Shown here: positions 15,900-27,400 of the stretch, piece by piece | Layout: every line of letters starts with the position of its first letter | Numbering within the stretch: the first letter of the stretch is position 1 | NCBI RefSeq assembly: GCF_026788005.1 | Contig: NZ_JABEPE010000005.1 | Span: 124,001-188,000, forward strand | Direction: 5' to 3' | From: Alteromonas sp. a30 | GTDB lineage: Bacteria > Pseudomonadota > Gammaproteobacteria > Enterobacterales > Alteromonadaceae | DNA length: 64,000 bases | The notes under the pieces: generated by a model | The model's input: only the letters and a program-made list of their open reading frames with translations | Databases searched by the model: none | Told to the model about the DNA's origin: nothing | Position numbers and translations under genes: made by a program

Positions 15900-16946
15900 A
15901 TGACCAGTGCATCTGAAAATCGTAAAAACGTTAAATGCGTTGTCTGGGACTTAGATAATACCCTCTGGAGCGGCGTTCTCGTGGAGGGTGATGAACTTAT
16001 TCTAAAGCCTGAGATTGTAAATATTATCAAAGCCCTAGACGCGCAAGGTATTTTGCAATCGATTGCAAGCAAAAATAACTACGAAGATGCAATGGATAAA
16101 TTGCGCTCAGTAGGACTAGATGAATACTTCCTCTATCCACAAATCAACTGGAATCCAAAGTCGTCAGCGATTGCTACCATCAGAGAAAAACTCAATATCG
16201 GTATCGATACTTTCCTATTCATTGACGACCAACCTTTCGAACGTGATGAAGTACAGGCTTTACATCCAGAAGTGGAATGTGTCGATGCATTGGAATACGC
16301 AGCCCTGCTGCACCATCCTCGCATTGTTAACATCAAAAAAACCGACGATGCCGCGCAGCGCCGAGTGCGTTATTTAGAGGATATGCAGCGTCAAAATGAT
16401 GAAGAAGACTACCAAGGCACACCTGAAGCATTTTTAGCAGCGCTCGACATGGAATTCACCATTTCATCCGCGCAGCCTGAAGATTTACTGCGCGCAGAAG
16501 AACTCACCGAACGCACTAACCAATTGAATTCCACAGGCATTACCTACGACAAAGAAGAGCTTGCCCACTTCATGAATTCAGACACCCACGAACTACTTGT
16601 GTGTGAATTAAAAGACAAATACGGCTCCTACGGAAAAATTGGTTTGGCGCTTATCGAAATTGGTGAAAGCAGCGACATGATCAAACTGCTGCTCATGAGT
16701 TGCCGCACCGCCGCTCGAGGAGTAGGAAGCGTGTTACTCAGCTACCTCATGAAGCAAGCACAATCGCGCGGTCACACACTGCAAGCGCAATTCAAACGCA
16801 CCAGCAGAAATCGCCAAATGTTAGTGACATATCAGTTCGCCAACTTTAAAGAAATCACACGGGATGATGAAGGTAACATATTGTTTGAAAACGATTTATC
16901 CCTAGTAAAAGACTACCCTGACTACATCAAGGTCATCACCCAATAA
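15900..16946 (+). CDS. FkbH-like glyceryl-transferase/phosphatase (HAD family)
   Basis: A 348-residue protein with an N-terminal HAD-type phosphatase core (VVWDLDNTLW; Asp17, Asp19, Thr21) and a C-terminal GNAT-like region ending around residue 340. This is the fused layout of FkbH, which takes 1,3-bisphosphoglycerate, removes phosphate and loads the glyceryl unit onto a dedicated carrier protein. The next gene encodes exactly such a small carrier. A short AGGT precedes the ATG. The product is expected to act in the cytoplasm as the first committed step of hydroxymalonyl/methoxymalonyl-ACP synthesis. Confidence 0.92.
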   Translation: MTSASENRKNVKCVVWDLDNTLWSGVLVEGDELILKPEIVNIIKALDAQGILQSIASKNNYEDAMDKLRSVGLDEYFLYPQINWNPKSSAIATIREKLNIGIDTFLFIDDQPFERDEVQALHPEVECVDALEYAALLHHPRIVNIKKTDDAAQRRVRYLEDMQRQNDEEDYQGTPEAFLAALDMEFTISSAQPEDLLRAEELTERTNQLNSTGITYDKEELAHFMNSDTHELLVCELKDKYGSYGKIGLALIEIGESSDMIKLLLMSCRTAARGVGSVLLSYLMKQAQSRGHTLQAQFKRTSRNRQMLVTYQFANFKEITRDDEGNILFENDLSLVKDYPDYIKVITQ

Positions 16947-16974
16947 GTCAGACAGATTAACGAGAGAAAACAGC

Positions 16975-17235
16975 ATGTCACACAAAGAATTTAGCCGAGA
17001 AAGCGTCAGAGAGTTCATCGAAAGCAACATGAATGTATTTGACGAAGATGTCGAACTTAACGATGACACCAACATCTTTGCCAGTGGTTACGTTAACTCC
17101 ATTTTCGCCATGCGCCTGTTGAATTTCCTTGAAACCGAATATGACCTTGAAGTGCCTGATGATGACATTGTGATGTCTAACTTCAGCTCTATTGAAGCGA
17201 TGCATTCATTAGTGAGCAAATTACAAGAGGCGTGA
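16975..17235 (+). CDS. FkbJ-like stand-alone acyl carrier protein
   Basis: An 86-residue carrier protein with a four-helix ACP profile. The phosphopantetheine site is Ser42 in SGYVNSIFAM, with Asn in place of the usual Asp before Ser, a variation common in FkbJ-type carriers. It should carry the glyceryl unit through oxidation to the activated extender. It sits between the FkbH-like and acyl-CoA-dehydrogenase-like genes, with AGAG upstream of its ATG; its stop is 2 bases before the next ATG, so coupling is likely. Confidence 0.9.
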   Translation: MSHKEFSRESVREFIESNMNVFDEDVELNDDTNIFASGYVNSIFAMRLLNFLETEYDLEVPDDDIVMSNFSSIEAMHSLVSKLQEA

Positions 17236-17237
17236 TC

Positions 17238-18398
17238 ATGGCAAACTCAACCCACCCACTACTAGACACCGCAAAACAATTCTCCAAAGAAGTGTTACGC
17301 CCAAATGCAGCGCAATTTGATGCAGAGCAAGGTGTACCCGAATCTGTGCTTCGCGAAATGTGTACCTCCGGTTTAGCGGGCGCAGTATTACCTGAAGAAT
17401 ATGGCGGCGGCGGTGTTGATGCCCTCACATGGGGCCTTATCACAGAAGAGATTGGTGTGGGTTGTTCAAACACCAGAGCCTTACTCACCGTACATTCCAG
17501 TTTAGTTGGCGAAACCATCGCCCGTTTAGGCACCGATACACAAAAGCAAGATTGGCTACCGCAACTTGCAAAAGGCGAACGTATCGGGGCCTTTGCTCTC
17601 TCTGAGAAAGACGCCGGTTCCGATGCCAGCGCTGTTGCGACGCGCTTTGAAGAAAAAGACGATCACTTTGTGCTAAACGGCAAGAAAAAGTGGATTACCT
17701 ACGCCGCTGTTGCCAACTTATTTTTGGTGTTCGCCGCGTCCGAAGATGGCAGCACTAACGCCTTTTTAGTAGAGCGTGAACGTGAAGGCTTAAGCACCAC
17801 ACCAATGACAGGCTTATTTGCCAGCCGTGGCGCACATCTTGGTGAAATCACCTTCGACAACGTAAAAATCCCTAAAGAAAACCTCTTTGGTCGTCCCGGT
17901 ATGGGCTTTACGTTTGTTGCCAACCAAGCGTTATTTTATGGACGATTCAGCATTGCATGGGCAGGTGTTGCTATTGCCCGCTCGGCACTAGAAGAAATGG
18001 TCACATGGTCACGCACACGCAAACAATTCGGCAGCAAAATTGGTCAGCATCAATTAGTACAAGCCATGATTGCCGATGGTGTCACCTCCGTACATGCGGG
18101 TCGTGCCATGTGCGAAAAAATCTCACACATGAAACAAGCTAACGACGATGCTGCTGTGATGGAAACCAATATCACCAAATTATTCACTTCTCGCATTGCG
18201 ACCGAAGTGGCAAATAACGCTGTGCAGATTTTCGGTGGAAATGGCTTATGGCAAGCCTATCCGGCAGAACGACTTTACCGTGAAGCGCGTGTATTAGAAA
18301 TCATTGAGGGAACCACTCAAATCCAGCAAATGATGATTGCGAATTACGGCCTCAGGCAGTATTTCAAAACGGGATTGAAGAAACTTTATCCTGAATAG
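17238..18398 (+). CDS. FkbI-like acyl-CoA/acyl-ACP dehydrogenase
   Basis: The ATG at 17238 is preferred to a GTG six bases upstream because AGAGG is better spaced from it. The 386-residue protein has the acyl-CoA dehydrogenase signatures: GAFALSEKDAGSDA for FAD/substrate contact, KKWITYAA, and RQFGSKIGQHQLV-type region (about residues 250-262). The C-terminal IIEGTTQIQ contains the catalytic Glu. In the FkbG-K set this flavoenzyme oxidises the alpha-hydroxy intermediate on the carrier protein. No O-methyltransferase of the FkbG type follows it, so the set might stop at hydroxymalonyl-ACP. Confidence 0.9.
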   Translation: MANSTHPLLDTAKQFSKEVLRPNAAQFDAEQGVPESVLREMCTSGLAGAVLPEEYGGGGVDALTWGLITEEIGVGCSNTRALLTVHSSLVGETIARLGTDTQKQDWLPQLAKGERIGAFALSEKDAGSDASAVATRFEEKDDHFVLNGKKKWITYAAVANLFLVFAASEDGSTNAFLVEREREGLSTTPMTGLFASRGAHLGEITFDNVKIPKENLFGRPGMGFTFVANQALFYGRFSIAWAGVAIARSALEEMVTWSRTRKQFGSKIGQHQLVQAMIADGVTSVHAGRAMCEKISHMKQANDDAAVMETNITKLFTSRIATEVANNAVQIFGGNGLWQAYPAERLYREARVLEIIEGTTQIQQMMIANYGLRQYFKTGLKKLYPE

Positions 18399-18498
18399 GT
18401 TTTAGCAATAGTTCCCTTTAATCAGTGGTGTCTAGAGGCATCACAGGGGCAGTTGCAACCTGAATTTAATAATGACGATTTCATCAACCAACGTGTAA

Positions 18499-21400
18499 AT
18501 GGCTATGTTTGAATTTAAAACGCTAAACGACGCACTCATTTCCAGTGCGAAAACCGACAAAGGCATTTGGTTTGTGTCTAGCTTCACCGATGAAGAATTT
18601 TTGTCGTACAAGCAAATACTCGAAAATGCTAAGGCTTGTTTAGCAGCATTACAAAAGCATGGCGTAAAACCCGGTGATGAGCTGGTTTTACAATACACGT
18701 CATTACAAAAATTAATTGAAGCCTACTGGGCATGTTTGCTCGGTGGCATCGTGCCTATCCCGTTGGAAAAAGGCGAAAAGCCCGATAACGGCATGAAAGT
18801 GTTGCAAGTGTGGCGTCAGCTAAATAACCCATTCCTTGCCACAGACAACGAAAAGATTTACGACAAACTACTTAAGCATGCAACCCGCTTTGACGAAGAA
18901 TTAGATTCGCTAGCATTGTGGCACAACGACATCGTACCCCGCTGCTTCAACCCAGATGATTTAAACGCCACTGCCGACGAAGCAGAATTACCGGATGTTT
19001 CCGAACAAGCTATCGCCTTTATTCAATTCTCGTCTGGCTCAACCGGCTCCCCGAAAGGCGTTGCCCTCACTCACAAAAACTTGTTGGTGAACATTCGCGA
19101 CATCATCAAAATGTCGGATTGGGAAGAAGGCGACGTGTTCTGTAGCTGGAAACCGTTATCCCACGATTTCGGTATGATTGGTTACAACCTTGCAGCAGTC
19201 GTAGCGCAAACCAACCAAGTGCGTATTCCAACCGACAGCTATATTTGGTCTCCCGCACTGTGGATGCACGCGGTTCATAAATTCCGCGCCGCCATTTTAG
19301 GCTCACCAAACTTCGGGTTCCGCCACTTTTTGAAGCTTTACAACCGCCGTAAAAAGCAAGAATGGGATTGGGATTTATCCTGTGTTAAAGCCATTCTTAA
19401 CGGCGCAGAACCCATTTCTGCCAAGCTCTGTAACGAATTCATGCAGGAAATGGCGCAATACAAAATGCATCCCAAAGCCATGCGCCCAATTTACGGTTTA
19501 GCGGAAGCTTCGTTGATTGTGTCTTCGTGCCAATTCAACGATGGCGTGATTGAACATTTCGTACACCGTGAGTTTTTGCATATTGGCGACAAAATTCAGC
19601 CGTTAGAGGCTTCCGATCCAGCGGCAGTAAGCCTTGTTGATTGTGGCGTGCCCTATCCTTCTACCGAAGTCAGAATTACCGACTCACAGCGCCAGCCGTT
19701 ACCAGAAGGCGTGGTTGGGCAAGTGGAAATTCGCGGCGATAACGTCACCTCGCAGTATTACAACAATCCCGAAGCGTCCGCACGCAGCATTGACGCCGAA
19801 GGCTGGTTAAACACCGAAGATTTAGGCTTCTTACAAAATGGCCGCTTGGTTTTCGCAAACCGCATTAAAGAAATGATCATCATCGGTGGCGTAAACTACT
19901 TCCCCCACGACATCGAAAAAGCCATTTTGCGCGTGAAAGGCGACGATGCGTTAAATACCTACATTGCTTGTTCTATCCCACACCCTGAGCAAGAAGGCGA
20001 ACAGCTTGCGGTTTTTGTGTACCACAAACGTGGGCCTGAAGAATTTGCGCCGGATGTGCCTGTGGTTAACGACATTGTGATGGAAAATTTTGGCATTCCG
20101 GTAGATTACGTGGTGCCGACTAAATCCATCCCCAAAACCACAAGCGGTAAAGTGCAACGTTATGTTTTAAGAAAACGCTTCCTTGAAGGCGAATTCGACG
20201 AAGATTTAGCAGCAACAGGACAACCGCGCCAGCTTCCAAGCAACCAAACTCAAGAAGCAGAAAGCGCGCAAGATAAAAACACAACGTCAAACAGCTTAGC
20301 CGACATCCAACAATGGATTCACCGCCTAGTGCTAAAAGAAGCGCAACTAGACGCACTAGATAACCGCGCCAGCTTCTTCGACATCGGCCTTGTCAGTATG
20401 CGCCTTATCGATATTCAAGAAAGCGTGGAATCGCACTTTAACGTGCAGCTTTCCGACACTTCTGCACTGGATTACCCCAGCGTGGAAGGCTTAGCCAAAT
20501 GCGTTTATGCCGAGTTACATCAAAGCGACGATAGCGCAGTTCTAGAAGGCACCGTAGATGAAACCGACAACAGCACCTTTGCCCAAGAGCCCGTGGCAAT
20601 CGTTGGCATGGCGTGTCGTTTTCCCGGCGATGCCAACACACCAGACCAATTCTGGGACTTATTAGCTAGCGGTAAAGACCCAATCACTAAAGTCAGTTAT
20701 GACCGTTGGCCCGGCGTTGATAGCGCACAAGCTTTAGCGACGCGCGAAGGCGGGTTTATCTCTCACCCTGAACTATTCGATCCGCATTTCTTCGGTATTT
20801 CCCCCATTGAAACCGAAGCGCTGGATCCGCAACAACGCTTGTTATTGGAAGTGACTCACGAAGCCTTCGAAAACGCAGGCTATTCTGTTCCCGCATTACG
20901 CGGCTCAGACACCGGCGTTTACATTGGTATTTCCATTACCGATTACCTTGCTGTTGGCAAAGAGAATGGTCATCAAACTGGCGCATACAGCTACACTGGC
21001 ACCATGTTTAATACCGCCGCAGGCCGTGTGGCATGGGCGTTCGACTTAAAAGGCCCTTGTATTGCCATCGACACCGCGTGCAGTTCTTCATTAACTGCGG
21101 TCCACACCGGTGTGAAAGACTTACAAACCGGCAGTTGCGACCTTGTTGTTGCCGCTGGCGTTAATATTATGACCACCCCAGACGGTCACGTTTGTTTCTC
21201 GCAAATGAACGCCCTTTCCGCTACCGGACGCAGCCGCAGCTTCGACGACAACGCCGATGGCTACATTCGCAGCGACGGTTGTGGCGCAGTGGTGCTTAAG
21301 CGTTTGTCCGATGCCCAACGTGATGGCGACAACATTCTTGCTATCGTTAAAGGCGGCGCAGTGAATCACAATGGTCACAGCGGTGGCTTAACTGTGCCTA

Positions 21401-24400
21401 GTGGTATCGCCCAAGAAAAGCTCATTCGTAAAGCGCAGAAAAACGCCAACGTCACACCAGCACACATCGACTTTATCGAAGCCCACGGCTCAGGTACTAA
21501 GCTTGGCGACCCACAAGAAGCTTCGGCTCTTGCTCGCGTATTTGGCGAAACTGGCAAACCGTTATTAGTTGGCGCGGTAAAGTCCAACATTGGTCACACT
21601 GAAGCGGCAGCTGGCATGGCAGGTTTACAAAAGGTGGTGATGAGCTTAAATCACGCACACATTCCACCTAACCTGCACTTTCACACGCCAAATAGTTTAA
21701 TTAATTGGCAAGATAGCCCGGTTAAAATTGTTGATCGCCTAACGCCAATTAACAGCAGTAACGATGCGCCCATTGCCGGTATCACCTCCCTTGGTATTAA
21801 CGGCAGTAATGCCCACATGATCATTGAAGCCTATCGCCAACAAAGCGAAGCGGCATCCTTACCCACGCATCAAACTGAACAGCATTTAATTACCTTGTCT
21901 GCAAAGTCACCCGCCAGTTTAGCGGTCACGGTGAAGCAATTTGCGGATGCCGACTTATCGCATTTTACATTGGCAGAATTAGCAAGGGCGACACAATTCC
22001 AGCGCGCCGATTACGGCAGTCGTTACGCTACCCTAGCCAGCAGTATTGAGCAGTTGCAAACCAAGCTAAGTAAATACGCCAGCAAACAACTTGAAAGCAA
22101 CCCTTCTGGATTAAGCGTGAACCTTGAAGCGCCGCGCGTGGTGTTTGTATTTACCGGACAAGGCTCCCACTACCTAAACATGGCAGACGCCTTGTATCGC
22201 GACTTCCCTGTTTTCCGCGACACCCTAAAGCAATGCGACGATGCCTTTGCTAACCGTATGCCAAGCCAAGCGAAAGTATCGATTTTGTCATTAATTTATG
22301 GTGATGCTGAATCACAAGACGCGCGTGCCGAAGCATTAAAAGACAGCGCCAACGCCCAAGCAATTATATTTAGTGTGGAATATGCGCTTGCCAAATTATG
22401 GCTATCGTTCGGCGTCAAACCCGACTTAATGCTCGGCCACAGCATAGGCGAATACGCCGCTGCTTGTATTGCTGGCATTATCGGTTTCGATGATGCCGTG
22501 CGCATGGTGGTGGCCCGTGGACAAGCAATGAAAGCCATTGCGCCCAACGGCGAGAAAACCGGCAAAATGGTGGGCATTTTAGCCAGCGAAAGCACGGTTT
22601 CAGAACTTATCGCAGAATTCGACAAGGTATGGATTGCGGCGGTAAATGCGCCGGAGAATGTCACCATTTCGGGTGACATTGAGCAAGTGGATTCCGCATT
22701 AGCTAAAGCCAAAAAACAACGTATTTTCACCGAGAAACTGGATATTCATCACGCCTTCCATTCACCCATGATGGCAGGCTCAGCGGAGCAGTTAAATCAA
22801 ACCCTCAAAACGGTGCAATTTAACGATCCAGAAATTCCGGTGTTATCCACGCAACATGGCAAAATCATCACCTCTGCCAGCGACATGGATCAAACCTACT
22901 GGAGCCAGCATTTATGCCAGCCTGTACAGTATTTGAGTGCGTTAAAGACAATAGCCGAAACCGAAGCGAATGCGTTAATTGAACTTGGCGGTACAGCCAC
23001 GCTTACCGGCCTTGCCGCACAAGTTATTGATAACGGTAAGAACCTGTTTTTACCGAGCCAACGTAATGGTCGCGAAAGCGGCTTACAGTTTATCGAAACC
23101 CTTGCCCAAGCATGGAAATGCGGCATTGAAATTGACTGGGAAGCATACCACGGTGGTCGCCCTCGCCCATTAGCAGGCTTGCCAAATACCGGCTTTAACC
23201 GCAGCCCGTGGTGGTATCAACCGCTGAATAATGCCCAATCATCAACGCAAACTAATACCGCTGCGTTAGCGTGCAACTTAAGCCCGCAATTAACGCAGCC
23301 GGTCGAGAATTTATCTCAACCTGATTTATCTGAAAACACTCTATCTCAACCTACCGGGGAGCAAACATACGCTATGACGACCAATACTGCGTCGGCAAGC
23401 TATGGTGTAGACGCAATCAAGCAGGAAGTGCGCGTGATGATCGCGCAGATTACCGGCGTAGACGAATCGGAATTAACCGATGATTTCAACCTGTTCGCGC
23501 TGGGTGTGGATTCACTCATGCTAGTGCAGCTTGATAAGCGCATCGTCGCTCGCTGGGGTACTGAAATCACGCTTGCACAATTCTTCGCCGAATTGCATAC
23601 ACCAGAGGCACTTGCTGAATATGTCAATACCAATATGAGCAACGAGGTGCGTAACGGGCTAACACAAGAGCTCACTCCTGAACAAGCAGCTGAGCAAGCG
23701 CCTGCGGCATCTCAACAGGTAGCGCCAATGGCAATGCCAACGCAAGCGGCAGTGCAAGGTTCGCCTCAAATGCCGATGCAAACCGCAATGCAAATGCCCG
23801 CTATTGATGCTAACGCACCAGCGAGCCAGCAAATTATTCAGCAGCAGTTGCAACTTATGCAGCAGCAATTGGCGCTGCTTGGTGGCGCAGGTATTGCTCC
23901 GGCTTCTGCGCCAGTTTCAAGCTCCACGGCTCAAGCGCCAGCGCCAGCAGCTTCTACTCCGAATGCAGCAGCGCTAAAAACCCCTTCTCTAAAAACACAA
24001 GTTTCCAGCGTTGCCAAAGGCGTCAATAAAAGCCGCGACATTGTGTTAGTGGAAGATGATTTAACCGAACAACAACGTGACTTTGTTAAGCGCTTGTCAG
24101 ATGAGCTTATCGCCCGCACGCCAAAATCCAAAGCCAATGTGCAAGAGCACAGAGCATACTTTGCCGACTGGATTTCAACCCTGAACTTCACCATGTCGAC
24201 TAAGGAATTCACTTATCCCTTAGTGGCAGAACGTTCAAAAGGTTCACGTTTTTGGGACATCGACGGTAACGAATACATCGATACCGCGATGGGCTACGGC
24301 ACCTGCTTATTTGGTCACAACCCCGATTTCATTAAAGAGCCCATGCAAGCCCAGCTTGAAAAAGGCATTGAGCTTGGGCCGCAATCGGCCATTGCTGGTG

Positions 24401-27400
24401 AAGTCGCAGGCTTAGTAAAAGACTTAACCGGCTGCGAACGTGTTGCCTTTGCCAACACCGGCACAGAAGCCGTTATGGTGGCGATTCGCTTGGCGCGTAC
24501 CGTGACCAAACGTAAGAAAATCGTGCGCTTTGTTACCTCATTCCACGGCTCCTTTGATGGCGTACTCGCGGATATGGGCGAAAACGGCTCGCAACCAATG
24601 ACAGCCGGTGTTATCGACAGCATGATTGAAGACACCATCGTGCTGCAATACGCTACGGAAAAATCCTTAAAAGAGATTGCCGCCCAAGCCGACGATATTG
24701 CGGCGGTGTTGGTTGAACCAGTACAAAGCCGTAAGCCAAGCTTGCAGCCAAAGAAATACTTACAAAAATTACGCGCGTTAACCGAACAAAACGGCATTGC
24801 CCTAGTGTTCGATGAAATGGTAACGGGCTTCCGTTGCCACCCCGGCGGCGCACAGCACGAATTTGACGTTCGCGCGGATTTAGTCACCTACGGAAAAGTC
24901 GTCGGTGGCGGTATGCACATTGGTGTTATCGCGGGTCACGCACACTACATGGATGCCATTGATGGTGGCTACTGGCAATTTGGTGACACCTCTGGTCCGG
25001 GCGCAGAAACCACCTTCTTTGCGGGTACGTTCTGCAAACACCCGTTAACCATGACCGCCGCCAAGGCCGTTTTACAGCGCTTAAAAGACGAAGGTCCATC
25101 CTTCCAAGAACGCATCAGCGCCATGACCACAGCATTTGTTAATCGCTTAAACGATTACTTCGACGAAATGCAAGTGCCTATTACGATGGAATCGTTCGCG
25201 TCGGTGTACCGCTTCGATTCTGGCGTCGCCGCAGATATGCCACGTCATTCATTGGAAATGAACTTGTTCTTCCGCTTAATGCAACTTAAAGGCATTTTTG
25301 TGTGGGAACGTCGTACTTGCTTCTTCTCAGAAGCCCATAGCCAACAAGATGCAGACCGCATTTTCGACGCCGTGGTTTGGGCCACAGAACAGCTTCGCGC
25401 TGGCGGCTTTAGCTTCCGCAAAGCCGGTGCTCCCGACCCGCAGGATCCTAACGGTGGTGGAAACGGCGGCAAAAAAGTGGAAGTGGCCGACTTTAGCAAA
25501 ATCACACCAGAATCAACCCAAGCAGAAATGACAGCCAGCGCACAAGCGTTGGCCTCTGCGGTCTCGTCCGAAGAAGGCCGCATGTTCGTGCTCAGCCAAA
25601 TGAACGGCGGCGACCTTGCCTATCGCATCACAGGGGCGCTAACCCTTGAAGGAAACCTCGACAAAGCGCGTCTTCACGACGCCTTTGCTCAGCTTTCTGT
25701 GCGCCATCCGGTGTTGCGGTCAAGCTATCAACTGCAAGATGGTCAATTAGTGCGTGCCATTACACCGATAGAAAACTTCATGCCAAGCATTGTTGAAGAA
25801 CAGCGCGACAGCTTAGAAGGCGCTATCAATCAAGACAAAACGCCGTTCTCCGTGAACCAAGCGCCACTTTGGCGTATGCGTTTAGTGCAAATTGGCAGTA
25901 GCGAAGAAAAGCACGTGTTAGTGTTCGAATTTCACCACATGGTGGCCGATGGCATGTCGGTATCCATTTTGGCAGAAGACCTAATAAACCTATACCAAGG
26001 CAATGCACTTGAACCTGTAAAGGCAAGCTATCAGGACTTTGTAGCGTGGGAACAACGCTTTGTAGGCTCAAACACCTTCAACGAACAACTAAACTGGTGG
26101 AAGGATAATCTATCGCCGCTCCCTGAGCCGCTAAATTTACCCTCCGACAGATTACGCAGCCCCACTAACGACTTTGCAGGCGCCAGCTATAACCTTGTGC
26201 TTAACGAAGCACAAACCAACAAAATGCGTACACTTGCGCGCGAGCTTAAAACCACGCCATTTATGGTGTTGTACTCGCTGTTTAGCACACTGGTTTACAA
26301 GCTCAGCCGTCAGCAAGATCTCTGCATCGGGATTCCGTTTGATCGCCGCAGCAATGGTCACTTCGAACGCACCGTTGGCATGTTCGCGCAAACACTCGCT
26401 ATTCGCACCCACATTCAGCCTGATGCTGGTTTCGACCAACTCATCAAACAGGTGACTCAACAATGTAGTTTGGCTTACACCCACTGCAATACTCCGCTTG
26501 AATACATTGTTGAAGCACTTGACGTTAAACGCGACATCAGCCGCAATCCGCTGTTCGATGTGATGTTTATTTACGAAACTGGCGACCGTCGCTTACAGCA
26601 CGCACCAGAACTCACTTTCTCACCATGTCAGGTCGACATTGCCGGTGCATCATTTGATCTTACCTTAGAAATTACCGATCAAAACCAGCAACTATACTGC
26701 AACTTTATTTACGCCACGCGCTTGTTCGATGAAGCCACGATTGCGTCTTGGGCGAACCAGTTTATTGAGCTATTAAGCTTATTTAGTGAACAACCGCAGC
26801 GCCCGGTTATTGACGCAGCACGTTTAACGCAGGACGCCATCGACCAGCAATTGATTACCTTCAATCAATCGCAAGAAAGCTACAACACTACGCCGCTGCC
26901 AACTTTATTGAAGAAAGTCGCTAAGCAAAACGCCAAACACACAGCACTAAAAGCCGTGGATGCCGAACTTACCTACGCACAACTCATTGAAAAATCAGAA
27001 AAGTTAGCCCATGTACTCATGGCAAAAGGCGTGACCACAGGGCAACACGTTGCCATCTTATTACCACGCAATTCACAATTGATTATTGCCATGTTGGCAG
27101 TGTTACGTACTGGTGCTTCCTATATTCCACTAGACCCAGAATACCCTGCCGCACGCATTAACTACATGTTGGATCACGCCAAAGTGAGCATCATGATAGC
27201 CGACCCCGAGCTAGTCACCGATCCAAGCTGGGAGAAAAACGCAGGCAATACGCTGATTAACCCAGCAAAAATTCGCGCCGTAGCCGCCAAAAATCGCTCA
27301 TCGTTACCTGAACTAAGCGACGAGATGTTGGCCTACGTCATTTATACCTCCGGCTCTACGGGCAAGCCCAAAGGCGTGATGATTAATCACGGTGCCATGA

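Noticed and set aside
24315-24887. 190-codon antisense open frame inside the aminotransferase region
   Set aside because: It is the shadow of a strongly supported plus-strand domain; similar long antisense frames occur all along the megasynthase genes because of their codon bias.
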